Shown here piece by piece: positions 1 through 14,084 of a stretch of 64,000 nucleotides of DNA. The stretch is taken from contig NC_061147.1 of assembly GCF_905220365.1 (NCBI RefSeq), positions 4,650,001-4,714,000 of the forward strand, given 5' to 3'. The notes under the pieces were generated by a model. That model was given only the letters and a program-made list of their open reading frames with translations. It did not search any database and was not told the DNA's origin. Made by a program: the position numbers and the translations under genes. Each line of letters starts with the position of its first letter. Within the stretch, counting starts at the first letter, position 1. Origin of the DNA: Vanessa cardui (taxonomy: Eukaryota > Arthropoda > Insecta > Lepidoptera > Nymphalidae).

Positions 1-3000
1 AATTCAAGATGAAAAGTCATTTATGTTAATTATTATTTATATTTTTGGTTAAATAATATACAATACAATAAATTCGAAAACACCACGATAGAATTTTTAA
101 GCTTAAGGTTAGTAGATCAACTATGTAATATGTATTGTATTGTTTTACTGCTTGTCGTAAGACTATTATATATTTATTGCATATAATAATATAATATTGT
201 AATCTATAATTGTTTAATCTGTACGAACCAATCTATAGTGTAACAACACATGTTTTGAAACGTGAAAAAATGCCGATTTCTTTGTATAAACAAACTTTCT
301 TGGTAACGTCAGCCATTAATGGTGTTTATGTTACCTCTTAGACTGAGGCTTTGAGTAGCTATTGCATTGTTTATATTCAATGTTTACTATCGTCGAAACG
401 TCCAAACGCACGTTACAGATTAATAAACACCACAGACAATTGAACTTAGACTTTATATTTTCACAAAACTATAATAACTATAATACCTCTTGGGTGGATT
501 TTAAGTCACATTTAAAAATCGAATTTGAGTTACGTTTCAAATAACATTGATCCGGTGCTCTAGTGAAAGCGTTATAATAATATACATAGCCAACAGATAT
601 TTTATACATTTTATTATATTCATATTTAATTGATCATCGCTTTAAAAAATGATAAATTCACTAAGAATGCGGTCACAATTTCGGCGTGACCCTTGTAGGC
701 TAAAAGGTTTCCGGTATGAGTCATTACCTTGAACGGTACTGCTTATAAAGATTTTACGGAGTTAAAACAAGACCATGTAAGGAAATAACTTATTCAGAAA
801 ATATACTCGACGTTGTCATAATATATGGAAAGGTAATTTGTAAATTATAGACACTACTTTGATGTGTCGGTTTTCATATTGTACATAGCTTTTTTTTCTT
901 TATTATGTATACGAGGTAAAATAGGTTACATGTTGGCTGTATGTATTACGTCCTTCGTGCTAGTTCATTTTGAATTTAAAAGACAATACTAAATATTGCT
1001 GTTTGTTGGTGGAATGTAGTATGTTCTGGACTTTCCAGAAAAAGCCCCACCAACATGAAACTTATGTATAATGGTAATGGTAAAGGTACCTTCATAAGTA
1101 TATTTACATGATTAACTTGCTCAACCTCTTGGGTGGCTGGATAGATTATCTTGGAGAGATAATCTATGATTTCTGGTTCCATTTATATATTGTTTTATTA
1201 TGTATAGATAATAAATTATTATTGTAAATGCGAAAGTTTGTGATTTTAGATGTTTGTTAATCCATATATAGATAGATATAGTCCATATTGTAAAACCTAC
1301 ATATTTTTAAATGCTTTTTTTTAAAAGGTTTATTAAGTACAAACTTTATTGACTTTACAATCTCTGTACGATAACTACGCAATCAAAGAGAGTATATTAT
1401 ATATGTATGTTAAGTGCATTCCATACATGTCGATGCAAACAATAAACTATTATTATTTATTATTGATAACTTACAAGTATGATGAAATGGATTAGATAGG
1501 CAATATTGATATTTAGACTTATTTCCCAAACGGTGACGTCATAAACCGGTCTGCCGTTTAGCTAGTGTTTATCTATGATGCGTCATAACGCCTTACCGAG
1601 TTTGACACATAATAATAATTTATGGTACATGAGTAATTAAAGACTATGACCATTAAGCAATCTTGGTTTAATTTACTGCTACCATTTTGTTGTTTAAGTT
1701 ATTTAAAAAATATATATATTACCGAGAGGCTGTATTTATTTCAATACATATACTATTTACTCATATATGTTAGTAGGAAATAATATATATCTATGTCCGT
1801 TGTTTCGAGGGAGATGTTTGTATTATCTCAACAAAACATCAAGATCTCCTTTGTCTTGGTGTCCTAAATATTTGATTCTCTAAAATGATTGTGACGTAGC
1901 TTCCTGGGCAATTCTACTAACATATAAAGGTTGTAGTACGTTCCTGATTATATTCCAACTTCAACCACACCACAACTGAAGGGTTATTCTGTAAAAAGAA
2001 GCTCGAATCTCACCACAGAACACGAGTGTGAAATCTCGGAATGGATATGTGACATTGACTAAAATTAAATATATAGAGAATATACGTATCGTAACGTATC
2101 ACTATAAGTCAAATGTCAACATTTCACGAGTGAGATCGTCGTATAAGTGACAATTTGATAATGGAAATTACACCCTGACTAATGATTTATCTTGAACCCA
2201 ATCAAACGCCTTAGATTACTATCAAAATCCGTAAATCATCTTGTTACTTCACCATCTGCGTCAATTGCCGACTGATAACTTAACACATTGATAGGATCAA
2301 TTGTACGGAGATAAAGATATTGCAGTGTCTTTGAATTTTTATTCTGTATCTACATCACGCAATGAAGATCCCGTTTAAATTTTAAGTCCTTATCTTATAT
2401 ATCTGTGACTCATACTAGAAGTTGCTATGTCGATTTGATAATACAGAATTGAAACAAAAGAATTTTGCGGAAATTTGAGACAATTCTCTGAATAAAGCTT
2501 AGTGTTCAAAAAGGGATCACAATAAGACCATAATCTTTCGTTTTTCTACTTTTGTTGCAATTTTTTTATATTGATAAAACATAAATCTATAAATAGTTTA
2601 AAATAATAAAAAAAAAGGTTTGATAAGCAAGACTGAAAGGTATACTGATCGTTTTGTCTTTGTCTATTTATATGAAGGTAATGAAGAAAAATAATAAGAG
2701 ACAAATGCAATAATTGAATTGAAATGATTGTTATGTGTGCTTTGCTTTGTGACTTACTGTATAAAGTTTAAAAAAAAATAGTAACAAATAAAACATAAAC
2801 AAATTAATATTCAAGACATTTTATTTACCATGTAGTTGTTTATAACGCCTTAAAATTTAATCTGTTTTGAAAAGCAAAATCGTCATAATCCAGCGCATTC
2901 ATCACAAAGAAAAAAAAAGTTGAGAAGATTTCTATTAATCGCTTGACAGCGCTTAGCTGATCTAAAATTCACATATTTTAATTACAAGTTACAAGTTTAT

Positions 3001-5489
3001 CCGCGGAGCGATGTGCATCGACCTTGGTTTGGAATGTGGTCACTCCAGCCTTTGTCCTACCTTATGACGCAACACAGTAGCTAGGACTTATAAAACAACC
3101 AATAAGAAATGTATTCGAACTACTTGAACATAATAATTCTTTTTCAATTATTTATACTGCGTTCTATATTGGTTCCACTTTTTTAATCTGTTGAGTCTTG
3201 AGTAATAACGTTCGATTTTCAAATTAAATGACTGGCATGGTGGTAGAGTCTGGGGTTGCAAGTTAAAATAAAAAAAAAGCTAATAATGCTAAATTAAAAT
3301 AAAGTAAAGTATAATAATTGTGACAATTTCCGACGACTAATCGATTTCGGTACAGAAATTTTATTAGTCCTTCGAACGTTTTTGTTTTTTATTGATAAAC
3401 TTTATGCCGAAAAGTCTTAGAAGTTTTGAGCTTGTTTTCAGCCCAGTATATTTTATCCATTACGGTTCAGAAATAAAATTATATTAAATACAATTATTAA
3501 AGGATATATTATGCTAATTTTATTTAATATTATTTTCGTTTCGTATTACATCTTAGATTAGACAGTAAAGTTGAGGTCTAAATGTAAAGCAATAGTCTTA
3601 AAATGTCCCATAATATAACTTGGATAAAGCCTTCTCAATTTTGAGCTTATCCCACCATGCCATTCCGATGCGAGTTGGTGGTTAACATATCAATATTTAT
3701 CTTCACGTATGTATAATTACATATCAAGGACATCTAGAAATAATGATAGGACAAACAATCTCGTTAATAAATATATTCCTAGTATCAACTCTTATTTGTT
3801 ATTCAAATTGAAAATATAGCACAATAAAACACTTGTGGTTTATTACGTAATGCAAACACAGTTTTACAAGGATTATCTTGTTGTTAGAAAAAAATATTCA
3901 AAACTACCAACTTACAAAAAACAATCAGTTATATATATAACTTTATTATATAGTATAACTTTATATTTTCATAAAACTTCTTAAAATGTAAACGTGTCAC
4001 TTTGTCTTTGAAATTTTCTTCCTTAGTCATACGCAAAAGGACGGATAAGACGGAAGAAATGGAGAAGACTCTGTAGCATTAAAAACATGTTGCAATTTTA
4101 TATATAGTCTAGAGAAGCGTGATCATTAACTCGATTACCTGCCGAGTGACATCGAATTCCGATCAATGTTGATTTAATCGAAGACGTATTCGCTTCTCCC
4201 CCTTTCAAATTGACAATTTATTTGGCACCAGTACAATTACTTTGTTTATACAAACAAAAAAATGCAGGCTAATGACAGATACGATATAAAACTGTCAATA
4301 CAAGAAAGACATGGCTTGGTGCCACAATTTAAAGGAATATAGGATAGAACTAAACACGAGGCTGTATGGTGTAATACCTTTGCCAAGGGGAAAGAAAAGA
4401 TAAACTGCCAATTACAAGTATCGTTTTTATTCTATTCTCAGAACGTTTATGTATACATCGTACAACTAAATTGAACACGTGGCCCTTGTTTAAATTTAAA
4501 AAAAAAGCACGCCAATGACAGCTGCCATGTACACGAGTCAAACTGACGAATTCTCAAGCATGTTCACAATAAGTTGTATTCGCACGTGTCATAAGTGACG
4601 TGAAGTTGCCATACACAAAAGACATAAAAAAATAAGCTATATGATTAAAGTAACGTCAGTTAATGCTCAATTACAAAACTTACTATTTGTCATATGTTTT
4701 TTTTAATGGCAACATTAAGGAAAGACAGAATTCATAAATTGTAATGAGTTAGGTTTTTTATTCTTTTACAAAAAATATTAAAATAATCATTTACTTTCTA
4801 TTGAAAATAAACATATTTACTATGTAAGGTGAAGATGGTTACTATTTTTCACATACAAATTTCTGGGATGAATTCCTCATCATCCAGTCCCTAAACTATC
4901 TATTAAAAAAAAACGTCGATTGCTTGCTTCATTGAAAACACAACAGAATCAGAATCAACTAAAACACGCATTATTCTTTTAACACATGTACCGTTACGAT
5001 CGATGAAATAAATCCGCGAGGCGTATCGCGTCACGAACTTTGCGAGTATACAATTTATTACTGATAAAAACACCTATATGTATACCATATATGTACTTAA
5101 AAACTTTTATGATCACTTTGTGGCTTGTGTGTGAGGAAAGTGACTTATAACACCTTGTATTTCTTTGCGTTAAATTAAATTACTTATATTAAAACCGACT
5201 TCAAAATTAACAGAGCATATGTATATTAAAATTTAAAAAAAGCTTTCATTAAACCTGCTGCTCTATAAATGTCAAAGCAGATAATATTTAGATATACTTT
5301 AGTATAATGTAATATTTTAATATTTGTACAAGATTGTATTGCACATAAAGTTACCAGTAAGAAAGAAAAAAACGCCACTATAATTAAACATACTAAGTAG
5401 TTACTCTTATCCGTCCAATAAATTAAAGAGATAATTAAAAACAATTCAATTATTATTGATCGTGCCATGTGGTGCAATGTTCCTCTATT
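1..5489. other. AT-rich noncoding DNA
   Basis: I see no gene. ORFs are short and of low complexity. A possible family-A SINE relic lies at 3625-3690 (ATCCCACCATGCCATTCCGA, GCGAGTTGGTGG). Confidence 0.6.
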
Positions 5490-5585
5490 AATTATAAAAT
5501 GGCAGATGTCCATTAGCGGTGGTATTCTTTTTCCATCAGGTGAGCCTCTTGCTCGTTTGCCACCTATTTCATAAAAAAAAAGTAT
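5490..5585 (+). mobile_element. Short 3' fragment of a Lepidoptera retroelement
   Basis: GGCAGATGTCCATTAGCGGT, CCATCAGGTGAGCCTCTTGC and TCGTTTGCCACCTATTTCAT plus an A-tail form a widespread Lepidoptera 3' end (recognised from memory). Confidence 0.6.
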
Positions 5586-5589
5586 TAAA

Positions 5590-7140
5590 TATCATACATT
5601 AGTTAAATAAGATGACTTCTAAAGACTTATATTTATATTAGGCGCCGATAGAACTAAAAACTTTTGTAATTATCAGTAGTACTAGCAGTGTCTCACGGCT
5701 TCGCTTTCATTTTAGGGGATGATCTTCAGGTTGCAGGCTTAAAAAATCATATGTTTTTTCGTTGGAGTTCAAGCTTCCTACGTACTTTCATTAAATCTTG
5801 TTCAGTATTTCGCCGTGTATGATACATTTATAATATTAGTAGATGTGTATTATGTTTTTTTTTAATTCATTGTACGTTAAATATATCGCAGTGTAAGGAT
5901 AGCGGTGATAAGTTATTCGATATGACCTCAGTCTCGGCACAGTTTTGAATGCCAGTGACCGAAGCTGGTTTAGCGTTACAACTGTGTTGTAGATCTGATT
6001 TCTTGCGTTGACGCTTTGTATACGAAAACTTTATATAAAGCATCTTATGTTAAAGGTATTATGGTTCAATTCAAAGATACTTTGGAGCTGCGGCTTAACC
6101 CGCGCTAAATTTACCAAAAACTACCTTCATACAATTTTGAAATTTTGTGAACCATTTAGAGAAGTGAATTAAAAAAGCCTATGTCCCAGGACGAACACTA
6201 TTTTCATATCAAATATCATCAACATCGATTCAGCTGTTTAAGCGTGAAGAGGTTAATGGATATAATTTTTTTATATAAGAGATATTTTCGCATTTATATT
6301 ATTATAATGTATCTAATTGTAAACATTGAGGATCATTTTTTTAAAAATATTCACTCTGTATCATATTCAGTGTCTGTTTCGTTACAAGGATTTTGGATTT
6401 TGATTCAACTATGAATAACTGATACTGTTTCCATGTAATGTTGTAGTTATGAAATTAAATAGATTTCTCAAAACGGTTTTAAGAGATATTTTTATATTTT
6501 CCAATGAAAACAAATTGCCTCGGTCAATGAACTATTATTTGACTAGACTAATTTTGTTTATTTATATTCATATAAAAAAATAGATAGATGTTATGAATAG
6601 GATAACATGTGTATATGTTATATTAGTGGTTTATATTATAGTCGTCGTTGTCGTTTTTTTTTTACTAAAGATACTTCTGAGTTATGTCAACAGTAGCGTA
6701 TCGGGATAGAAAGAGAGGCATATACTTCTCTCTCTCTCTAAACGTTGCGTGTTTTTATTAACCGAACAATATGAATCATCACTAGCTTTAAGATGTTCTC
6801 AGGTGGTCTCTATGTGTATGTTTAATTAAACAATACAACTTGTAAAAAAAAACAAGTGACTCAAGTTACTTGATACGGCGCGTGAGGCGTGACCTCTTGT
6901 CCGTACAGTTTGAAAGCCACTGACCGCTAGTGTTACCTTATGAATGTCACGGCATTGTTGTATTGGCGCTTTCTTGTCATGCCAGTGATGCTCGCTATAT
7001 AAACATAAATATAACTGTGATAAGTAACTAAAGTTTATGTAAACTTCTGTCCTCACGAACGAAGCAAGGGTACAAAAAATAATTAACAAATTAATATAAA
7101 ATCAATCGATGTTAAGTAAAGTAAAGCATACATTAGCGTA
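5590..7140. other. AT-rich noncoding DNA
   Basis: No gene or named repeat seen. There is a short TCTCTC run at 6727-6738. Confidence 0.55.
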
Positions 7141-7142
7141 CA

Positions 7143-7392
7143 TTAATGAGAGGGTTTGGAACATATACCACCACGTTGTTCCAATGCGGGTTGGTGAAAT
7201 GCACATGTGGCAGAATTTCGATGAATTTAGACACATGCAGGTTTCTTCACGATGTTTTCCTTCACCGCCGAGCACGAGATGAATTATAAACACAAATTAA
7301 GCACATTTATACAGTGGTGCTTGCCTGGGTTTGAACTCGCAATCATCGGTTAAGATGCTCGCGTTCTAGCCACTGGGCCATCTCAGCTCCTA
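7143..7392 (-). mobile_element. tRNA-derived SINE (family A)
   Basis: It shows GAGCACGAGATGAATTATAA, GGTTTGAACTCGCAATCATC and CCACTGGGCCATCTCAGCTC in order. The 3' end is truncated. Two ORFs here are shadows of the repeat. Confidence 0.83.
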
Positions 7393-7394
7393 GT

Positions 7395-8465
7395 CGATGT
7401 TATTTTATCTTCCAAAGATTTATTGTGTCATAAGAAACAATTGATGAAATATTATATATATTTTTAATCCATTTTCTATGTTATAACCATTTCATATATA
7501 TTTACTAACCGAACACAAACACAAACTTCCAACCACAGTTTTACCCCCTTTAGGGGTAGAGTTTCGTAAAATCTTAGCTGATGTCTATCCTATTAGAAAT
7601 CTACCTGCCAAATTTAAGTTTATAGATGTTATAGTTCCATATTTCACATGCTACCACCCAAATAACCCAAGTTTTTCACTTGCATATGTCTAGCACAGAT
7701 ATTGCACTTTTTCAAGCAGCCCGCATCAAGACGTATACATTGTTTACCAGGATTTAATCACGTTATTTCTCTATCCACTTGCATTCTCACAATAATTAAT
7801 TATACACTTAATGTTTCCGCTGGTTTAATTGTGCGATACAAAGCATTAGTATTCTCTCGCTTTCTTTTATGAAATTTCATTGGTTTTGTAACCACGTTAT
7901 AGGGTAAGATGAGCCAAAATGAGCCAAAGCTATGCTACGACAGTCTTGGAACTATGCGCCAAGCTCGCCTGTGACTATTGGTGACGTCACATCCGTTTAC
8001 CCAGCGAGATCAATTGATTACCCGAATCATTCTCTTCGGATCAACTTTTCTTATATGGTGGTTAAAGGTTTTATTTAAAATTTTATTACGCTGTCTCGTA
8101 AACAATATCGATATTGAGTAGTTGTAAATCGATTCGTATTATCTGGCTGTTTTATTACTCGATACCGCAAACTTTCACAAGACCGACGACATTACTATTA
8201 CTTTATTGTGGTTGTGAAGTAATGAATCATTCGTTTACATTTGATTTTGCTTGAAAGTTGACCGCAACCTACGTTTACATTTTACGTAATATTGTAATGG
8301 AAATTTAACATATGAGTCAGTTTATTTTAGTCATCATGGGCTATTTGCTTATAGACTAGCCTATTTCATATTGTCATCAAATGATTCTTATGCCATATTC
8401 ATAGGTCTTAGTGTGATACCACGTAGGGTGTAATACGAACGGGTGTTTCTTGAAATAATTGTACT
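7395..8465. other. Noncoding DNA, nothing recognised
   Basis: No coding frame and no repeat shared with the rest of the window. Confidence 0.5.
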
Positions 8466-8473
8466 TTAATATT

Positions 8474-9347
8474 GGGATTGCATTAGAAATTCGCATCCCG
8501 AATTTAAGGTTGGGGAAGGGGTGGGGGGTAAGGGGGGGTGGTGTAGTACCTACACCACCACTCCCCCCGCGCGGAAATCATTAGTTTTTTTTTTTTAATT
8601 TTTAAATTTCAATACTAAAATCATCAAAATTCGTACTGTTAGTTAAATTTTGGAAGGGGAGAGATATAAAATTCCAATTATTGGTATACAATGTGATTTC
8701 TGGCGCTGCGCCGGCCGCTGCCGCGGCACGCTCGCTTCGCTCGCTCGGCTTGCGCAGCGTTTGGTCATAAAATCTAACCTAACCTAACCTATCCTTAGCT
8801 ACTATAACTATCTACTATTTTTGTTGCCGGAGTGGCTTCGCCGCTCCTGTGCCCCTCACAGCTGTTAATTTTGGGTGAAAAATAGAAACAACAATAGGTA
8901 TATTTTAGAAATTTATAAGAACCATTTATCTGTATATATACTTGACTAAATTTAATAATGCGATAAATGGATCTTTTTTATATTTTATGTTATATTGTAT
9001 TCTATTATCATGTTCGTAAAATCTTCTGGGTGATTATTATTTTCTTTACAAAAGAATCGCTTCACTACAAAATTAAATTAAACTTTTACACGTTTTTTTT
9101 ACTATAAATTAATATAGTATTTGTTAAATATAATACAGAAAAAAGCTAATAAACATAAAAATAATGATTTAAGGTTAATTATAATGTAAAAGATCGATCC
9201 GTTACACGTAACTTTAAACGCACATTAAAAAAAAACTATGGGTTTCCGCGGGTTGGGAGTGGTAAATTTCGAGAGAAGGGAACAACCCCTTTAAGAAACA
9301 ACCCCTACTATCATCAAATTCAGGATGCGAATTTCTAATGCCGACCC
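8474..9347 (+). mobile_element. 874-bp inverted-repeat transposon (copy 1) with 8-bp target duplication
   Basis: The ends are inverted repeats of about 29 bp sharing GCATTAGAAATTCGCATCC. The outer bases are GGGATT on the left and, read inward, GGGTCG on the right. The element is flanked by the perfect direct repeat TTAATATT (8466-8473 and 9348-9355). The interior is noncoding. It contains a G-rich tract, a GC-rich palindromic block around 8700-8760, three CCTAA units and a long AT-rich core. There is no transposase, so it is non-autonomous. An 8-bp duplication fits hAT or Merlin; GG-initial termini lean towards Merlin. Confidence 0.92.
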
Positions 9348-9355
9348 TTAATATT

Positions 9356-12300
9356 TCTTGGGACAGTATCTTACATAGATATAGTGTGCTTGGTACTATT
9401 CATTAAGGTGTTAGACTTGAAAAAACATGATAATGACCTAATCAGAATAAATATTTAGATCAATGATACGATAAAAGTTATTTCATAAGAATATTCGAAG
9501 TATATTTTATTATTTTCAATTAAATTAAATTATTAGCTTCATTTAAAGATATGTTATTGGTTTAAGCAACAGGCAATAATTTAATAATTAAACATCACTT
9601 GTTCCCTCTCACAAGTTATCTCTATACAAATAATTTATAAATTAATTAAAGTAACTAATAATTTATTTTATTCCATACAAAAATAATCATAAACAGTTAC
9701 ATGGTTGAACTACGACAAAAGTCTCAATGTATTCTGACAGAGATCAGTAACTGTTTAGTTACATCTAAATAATATAAAATTTATAAGTGCGTATCAATGA
9801 TTATATGAAATTCCAACATTGGAAGGAAATATTTAAAATTTAAAAATTATATCTGTTTGTTTCAGGTAACCACCAAATGAATCGATTTTGACGAGTCTTT
9901 CATCGATAGCTGATATATTAAGGAATAACTTAGAACACTTAAATAAAAATAGGGTTCCAACAGAAAAAATAACATATATTTGGACAGGTCAAAGTCTACC
10001 GGGCTCTGCAGTTTATTTGCCAGCAAATGGTCAACCAAAATCAAGGGCTTTTTATACATTAATCAGACTGTATATCCTGTGTATGACTATATAGCTGTGT
10101 AGTAAGCATTCCTATCAAAGGTCCTTTAAACATATAACGTATATTCGTCGCAGCTGGTGAATCAACATCGTTCTGATTTCGCTAATAATATTCAATTGGT
10201 GACGACACTGATTAGGTTCATACATATTCTTAGAACAATTGCCTGATAACATTAATAAACGCCGAGGCAAAATGTATGTTGAAGTTCTGATGGTGATCGT
10301 TTCATTTACAACATAAATACTTTTTGTGTGTTCATTGTTGGTTTTTGACATTATTTAAAAAAAAAAAAAACAATATAGATAACCAATGATCATTGTTACG
10401 TGAATAATAACATTCTTTGAGTTAAATACTAAACTATATGATCACCAATTTTCATTGTATATTTATTTTGAAGTCGCGAAAAATAATATAAAAAATATTA
10501 GCTATATTTTCCCTGTAAACAATTATTAAGTTTGTAGAGCAATTGTGAAGGACCCGGATCACACTCAAAACTTGACATACGCAGCCCGTACACCGCTATG
10601 TTTGAAATGATGATTAATAATGTACCAGCTTATTTTTATGGATTAAGTATATTAAAAAGGAAGCTAGGTTCCATTCTACCTACGTATCAAGTTTCATTCG
10701 TTCATTCAGCAGTTACGATGCGATTGAGTAATGTAAAAAAACGCAAACTCTTCCATTTTTAAAATACGTAAAATTTTACCTATTATGATTTAATAACATT
10801 CAATAACTATATTTTTATGTAACGTTATATTAGCAATCGATCGCTTTACATATATTGAAATTATATTTAATAAAAAATTCGGCTCATTTGAAAGACGTCA
10901 CAGATAACATTGATAAGATTATAGCATACCTAATCAACGTTTGTCGAAACATTTTTTATGATAAGTAACAAATAATTTGAAACTAAAGCTGTAAAGTACT
11001 ATTTTACCTATAAAATAGATAATATCAGATAAGATAAACTATAACAGTCATTAAAAACTTTAAACGTGCAATCGAAGTGACCATAGATAATTTTTTTTTT
11101 TTCGTAATAAAGGCAGCAATTTATACAGCCATAATGAATTAAATTTATATTAGTTCCCTTGATTATGTTTTCGTACTAAGTATACATTAATAAACTTCGT
11201 ATACCTATTTACATATTCACACTACAGTCATGAGTCATAACGTAACTAGTTGTTACAACGCAATTGTTGCCAATCTGACCGGTTCCGTTGTCCATTTCAG
11301 AAAGGGTTCAAAAATCAATAGTTATTATGCATAGGGTTCGTACCCCTTTTCATTCAATATACGTGATATGACCGAAGTTTGTAGCAGTTTTTCATTATTT
11401 TTTTCAACCATTGATGATAATCGCGAATGTCCTCGGTTGAAGTATAATTTTATAAAATTGTGTGGCGTTAGTAAATAAATTTTGCCCTTATCGAATATTT
11501 TATATTATCTCTTAGGGTATGAGCGGAATTATCAACTTTATTACCTTCCTCGATCCGGGCTGAGTCAGAACTAATTATATTATTACTTTATTATTTATTA
11601 CGAAACAGAGACTGAACTCAAAGAGAACTTTTTAATACACTTTTTAGCAATTTATTGAGTGTTTTACGTGAAGAGTTTTAGTGAATAATTCAATGACGGT
11701 TCGTCTAAATTAGCCGTAATGTAACGATTATTGTTGAAGTTGTCGAGAAAAATCTTGCCGACATAGAGCTTTAGTAACGTGCGCTGCGTAAATCAACATA
11801 AGATTATCAATATAGGTAAATGTATCAATATATAAACATTTATTCTTGTCAAGCAAAGCCAGGTTAGGTAATTTGTATATATAAAATAAGTAGTTATAAT
11901 GTAACTTAAGTTAAACCCCTGAAGATATCTTCAATTGTAAGCTTTAGTAGTCAGGAATTTAACTCGAACCGACAAAGAAATTCCTTTACATAAGTACTCT
12001 TTTTCTCATCTAAGACACCCCATAACTAAACAGCATCTCGGTATCAAAGGATCCGTATAATTATTAAATCCTTTTAATCGCTGAGAGTTCAAAAGTACCA
12101 GGCTCGCATAACTCGATGGCGGTGTGTGCACAATCACAAAGAAGGTTTGTCCTTACGCTAACACACACAATCAAAACGTTTTATTCGCTCTGCTTAGGTC
12201 AACAGACGATGACTCACTACGTCGTATTGGCTGTAAGGTGAGCTTGAGGCTCGAATATGCTTCTCTCACATACTGTCTAAATATCTCTGCTAAAAGCAGT

Positions 12301-13279
12301 TATTGAAAATTTTAATGGACGAACATCGATGGTTTATCGAACATAAAAACTTACAGCAACTTTTTATTAATATGTAGTTTTCAATTTGCAAAGACGAATG
12401 GCATTTTTATGAAAGTAGTTGTTATATGTTTTGAATACTTAAAATAATAAGTATTTATTAATTAGTTCAGAAATCTAATCATAACATCACGAAACATTTT
12501 TTTTTTGTATAATATATGTTTAAGTTTATTAAAGACACAGAGACACGTGACATTCAACATTGTATAGTTAATTGAATTTTCATTGTTTGACGAAGAATTG
12601 AATTTGTGATTCATTTGGTTACAATGTTTTCAATTTCCTTACTTAGTATACATATTATAAGACCTTGATACAATCGACAATAGTATTTATAGTAATCTTA
12701 CTTATTTAAATGATGTATCAAAATGTTACAAAATATTTAAAAAAATAAGAGCGTTCCACTTAGTACTGGTGAAAGAAGTCAAACTACTTTTTGGGTCAGA
12801 AACGTTACATATAAAAATATATCTTTCTTTAAGTAGCGCTAAAAGGCGCTTTTGAATCGTCATTTAATAAGAATAAAAAATGTAAACCAGACTAAGGATA
12901 CAGTCTATACTAAATATATAGGTAGATATTAAATAATATATTAAACTATTTGAAAAAGACAATAATAATATATAAAAACTTCTTTCTTTGAAGTTGAACT
13001 TAAGTAAACCTTTTTTTTTTCTTTAAACATACTGGCAGTCCTTAGGAATCTCCTACTGAAACCATAATAAACTAATATATGTATATATATATTAAAGATC
13101 ATGTACAAACTAACAACTGTATACGTGTAAAAATTGGTATTGACAAACTCGGGGCCTCGTCGATAGAGCACGTGAAACTTAATTGAAGGTCGAGATTTCA
13201 TATTCGGCAAACACCTCTTAAGTTTTTACAATTCATCTCATGCTCGTTAAAGTATTGGACATACCTTAAACTTTTTTAT
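9356..13279. other. AT-rich noncoding DNA
   Basis: A perfect-looking acceptor, TTTGTTTCAG, at 9865 is followed by about 70 open codons ending at 10094, but all three frames meet a stop within 25 bases after the AG. I see no gene. Confidence 0.5.
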
Positions 13280-13528
13280 AGCTTGGCTGACGAGCCACAT
13301 GATGGTTCCATAGATATTGGCGCTGTGCACAGCCAATGCGTCACCAATATTGGGACCAAAGGCGTAATATGATTTTTTGGCGCTGTAAAAAATATTGCAT
13401 CGCCGATGATTCACCAATATTGGGACCAAAGATGTTACTTGTCCCTTTAGCGCTGTAAGAAATATTGCATATCCAATGAATCACCAATATTGGGATCAAA
13501 GATGTTACATGTCCCTTTTACCTGTAAC
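13280..13528 (-). mobile_element. Family-B relic with internal tandem triplication
   Basis: Three successive units of about 60-70 bp (from 13318, 13379 and 13449) share GGCGCTGT, a variable ATATTGCAT part, TCACCAATATTGGGA and ATGTTAC.TGTCCCTTT. Each corresponds to the same internal stretch of the family-B reverse strand. Confidence 0.7.
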
Positions 13529-13904
13529 TACTTACTGCAAGCGTGTTGGCACACTCACACCCGGACAAATTTGTATTGATAGTTGTAAATATGTGTCACA
13601 ATACTAAATAGTTATAGCTCTTACACCTTTACAACAATAATATCATGAAAAAGCGATAAAAATCTCTTTATTACTGGAACTTATTATTCTAATCTTATTT
13701 CCAAAACGCTTGTGCAAAGATTCGTTCACACAGATCGTTAAATAAATACATGATGAATATATTGTATCCACTTGGGTAATCATACCCACAAACCAGTCTC
13801 AGAGTCATGTATTATAACTTTATTCTACTATTCTCGTGTTTAATTTAGTAGTTGCTAATCACACCTCGGTACCTCCCACTAGTTTGCGTCTATACGTACA
13901 ATAA

Positions 13905-14080
13905 AATTGGAGTGTCATATGTATGTATATTGTATACACGGTATACATGCCAAAGTATGTATATTTTCCAATTTTTTTTTCTGTCTATTTCGGTTAATTT
14001 CTGAAATGGCTGAAAGGATTTTGACTGGGCTTTTACTTTTAAAACTATATATAATAATGTCACGCTGCAAAGTCCAAATC
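13905..14080 (+). repeat. Diverged family E relic
   Basis: AAAATTGGAGTGTCATATGT, TATACACGGTATACATGCCA and a CGGTTAATTTCTG...GATTTTGACTGG stretch follow the family order. Two overlapping ORFs here are not genes. Confidence 0.45.
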
Positions 14081-14084
14081 CTGT

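Noticed and set aside
9866..10094. Exon after a strong acceptor, about 68 codons
   Set aside because: Each frame entering from the acceptor meets a stop within 25 bases. The ORF start is not an ATG, and no donor or homology is seen.
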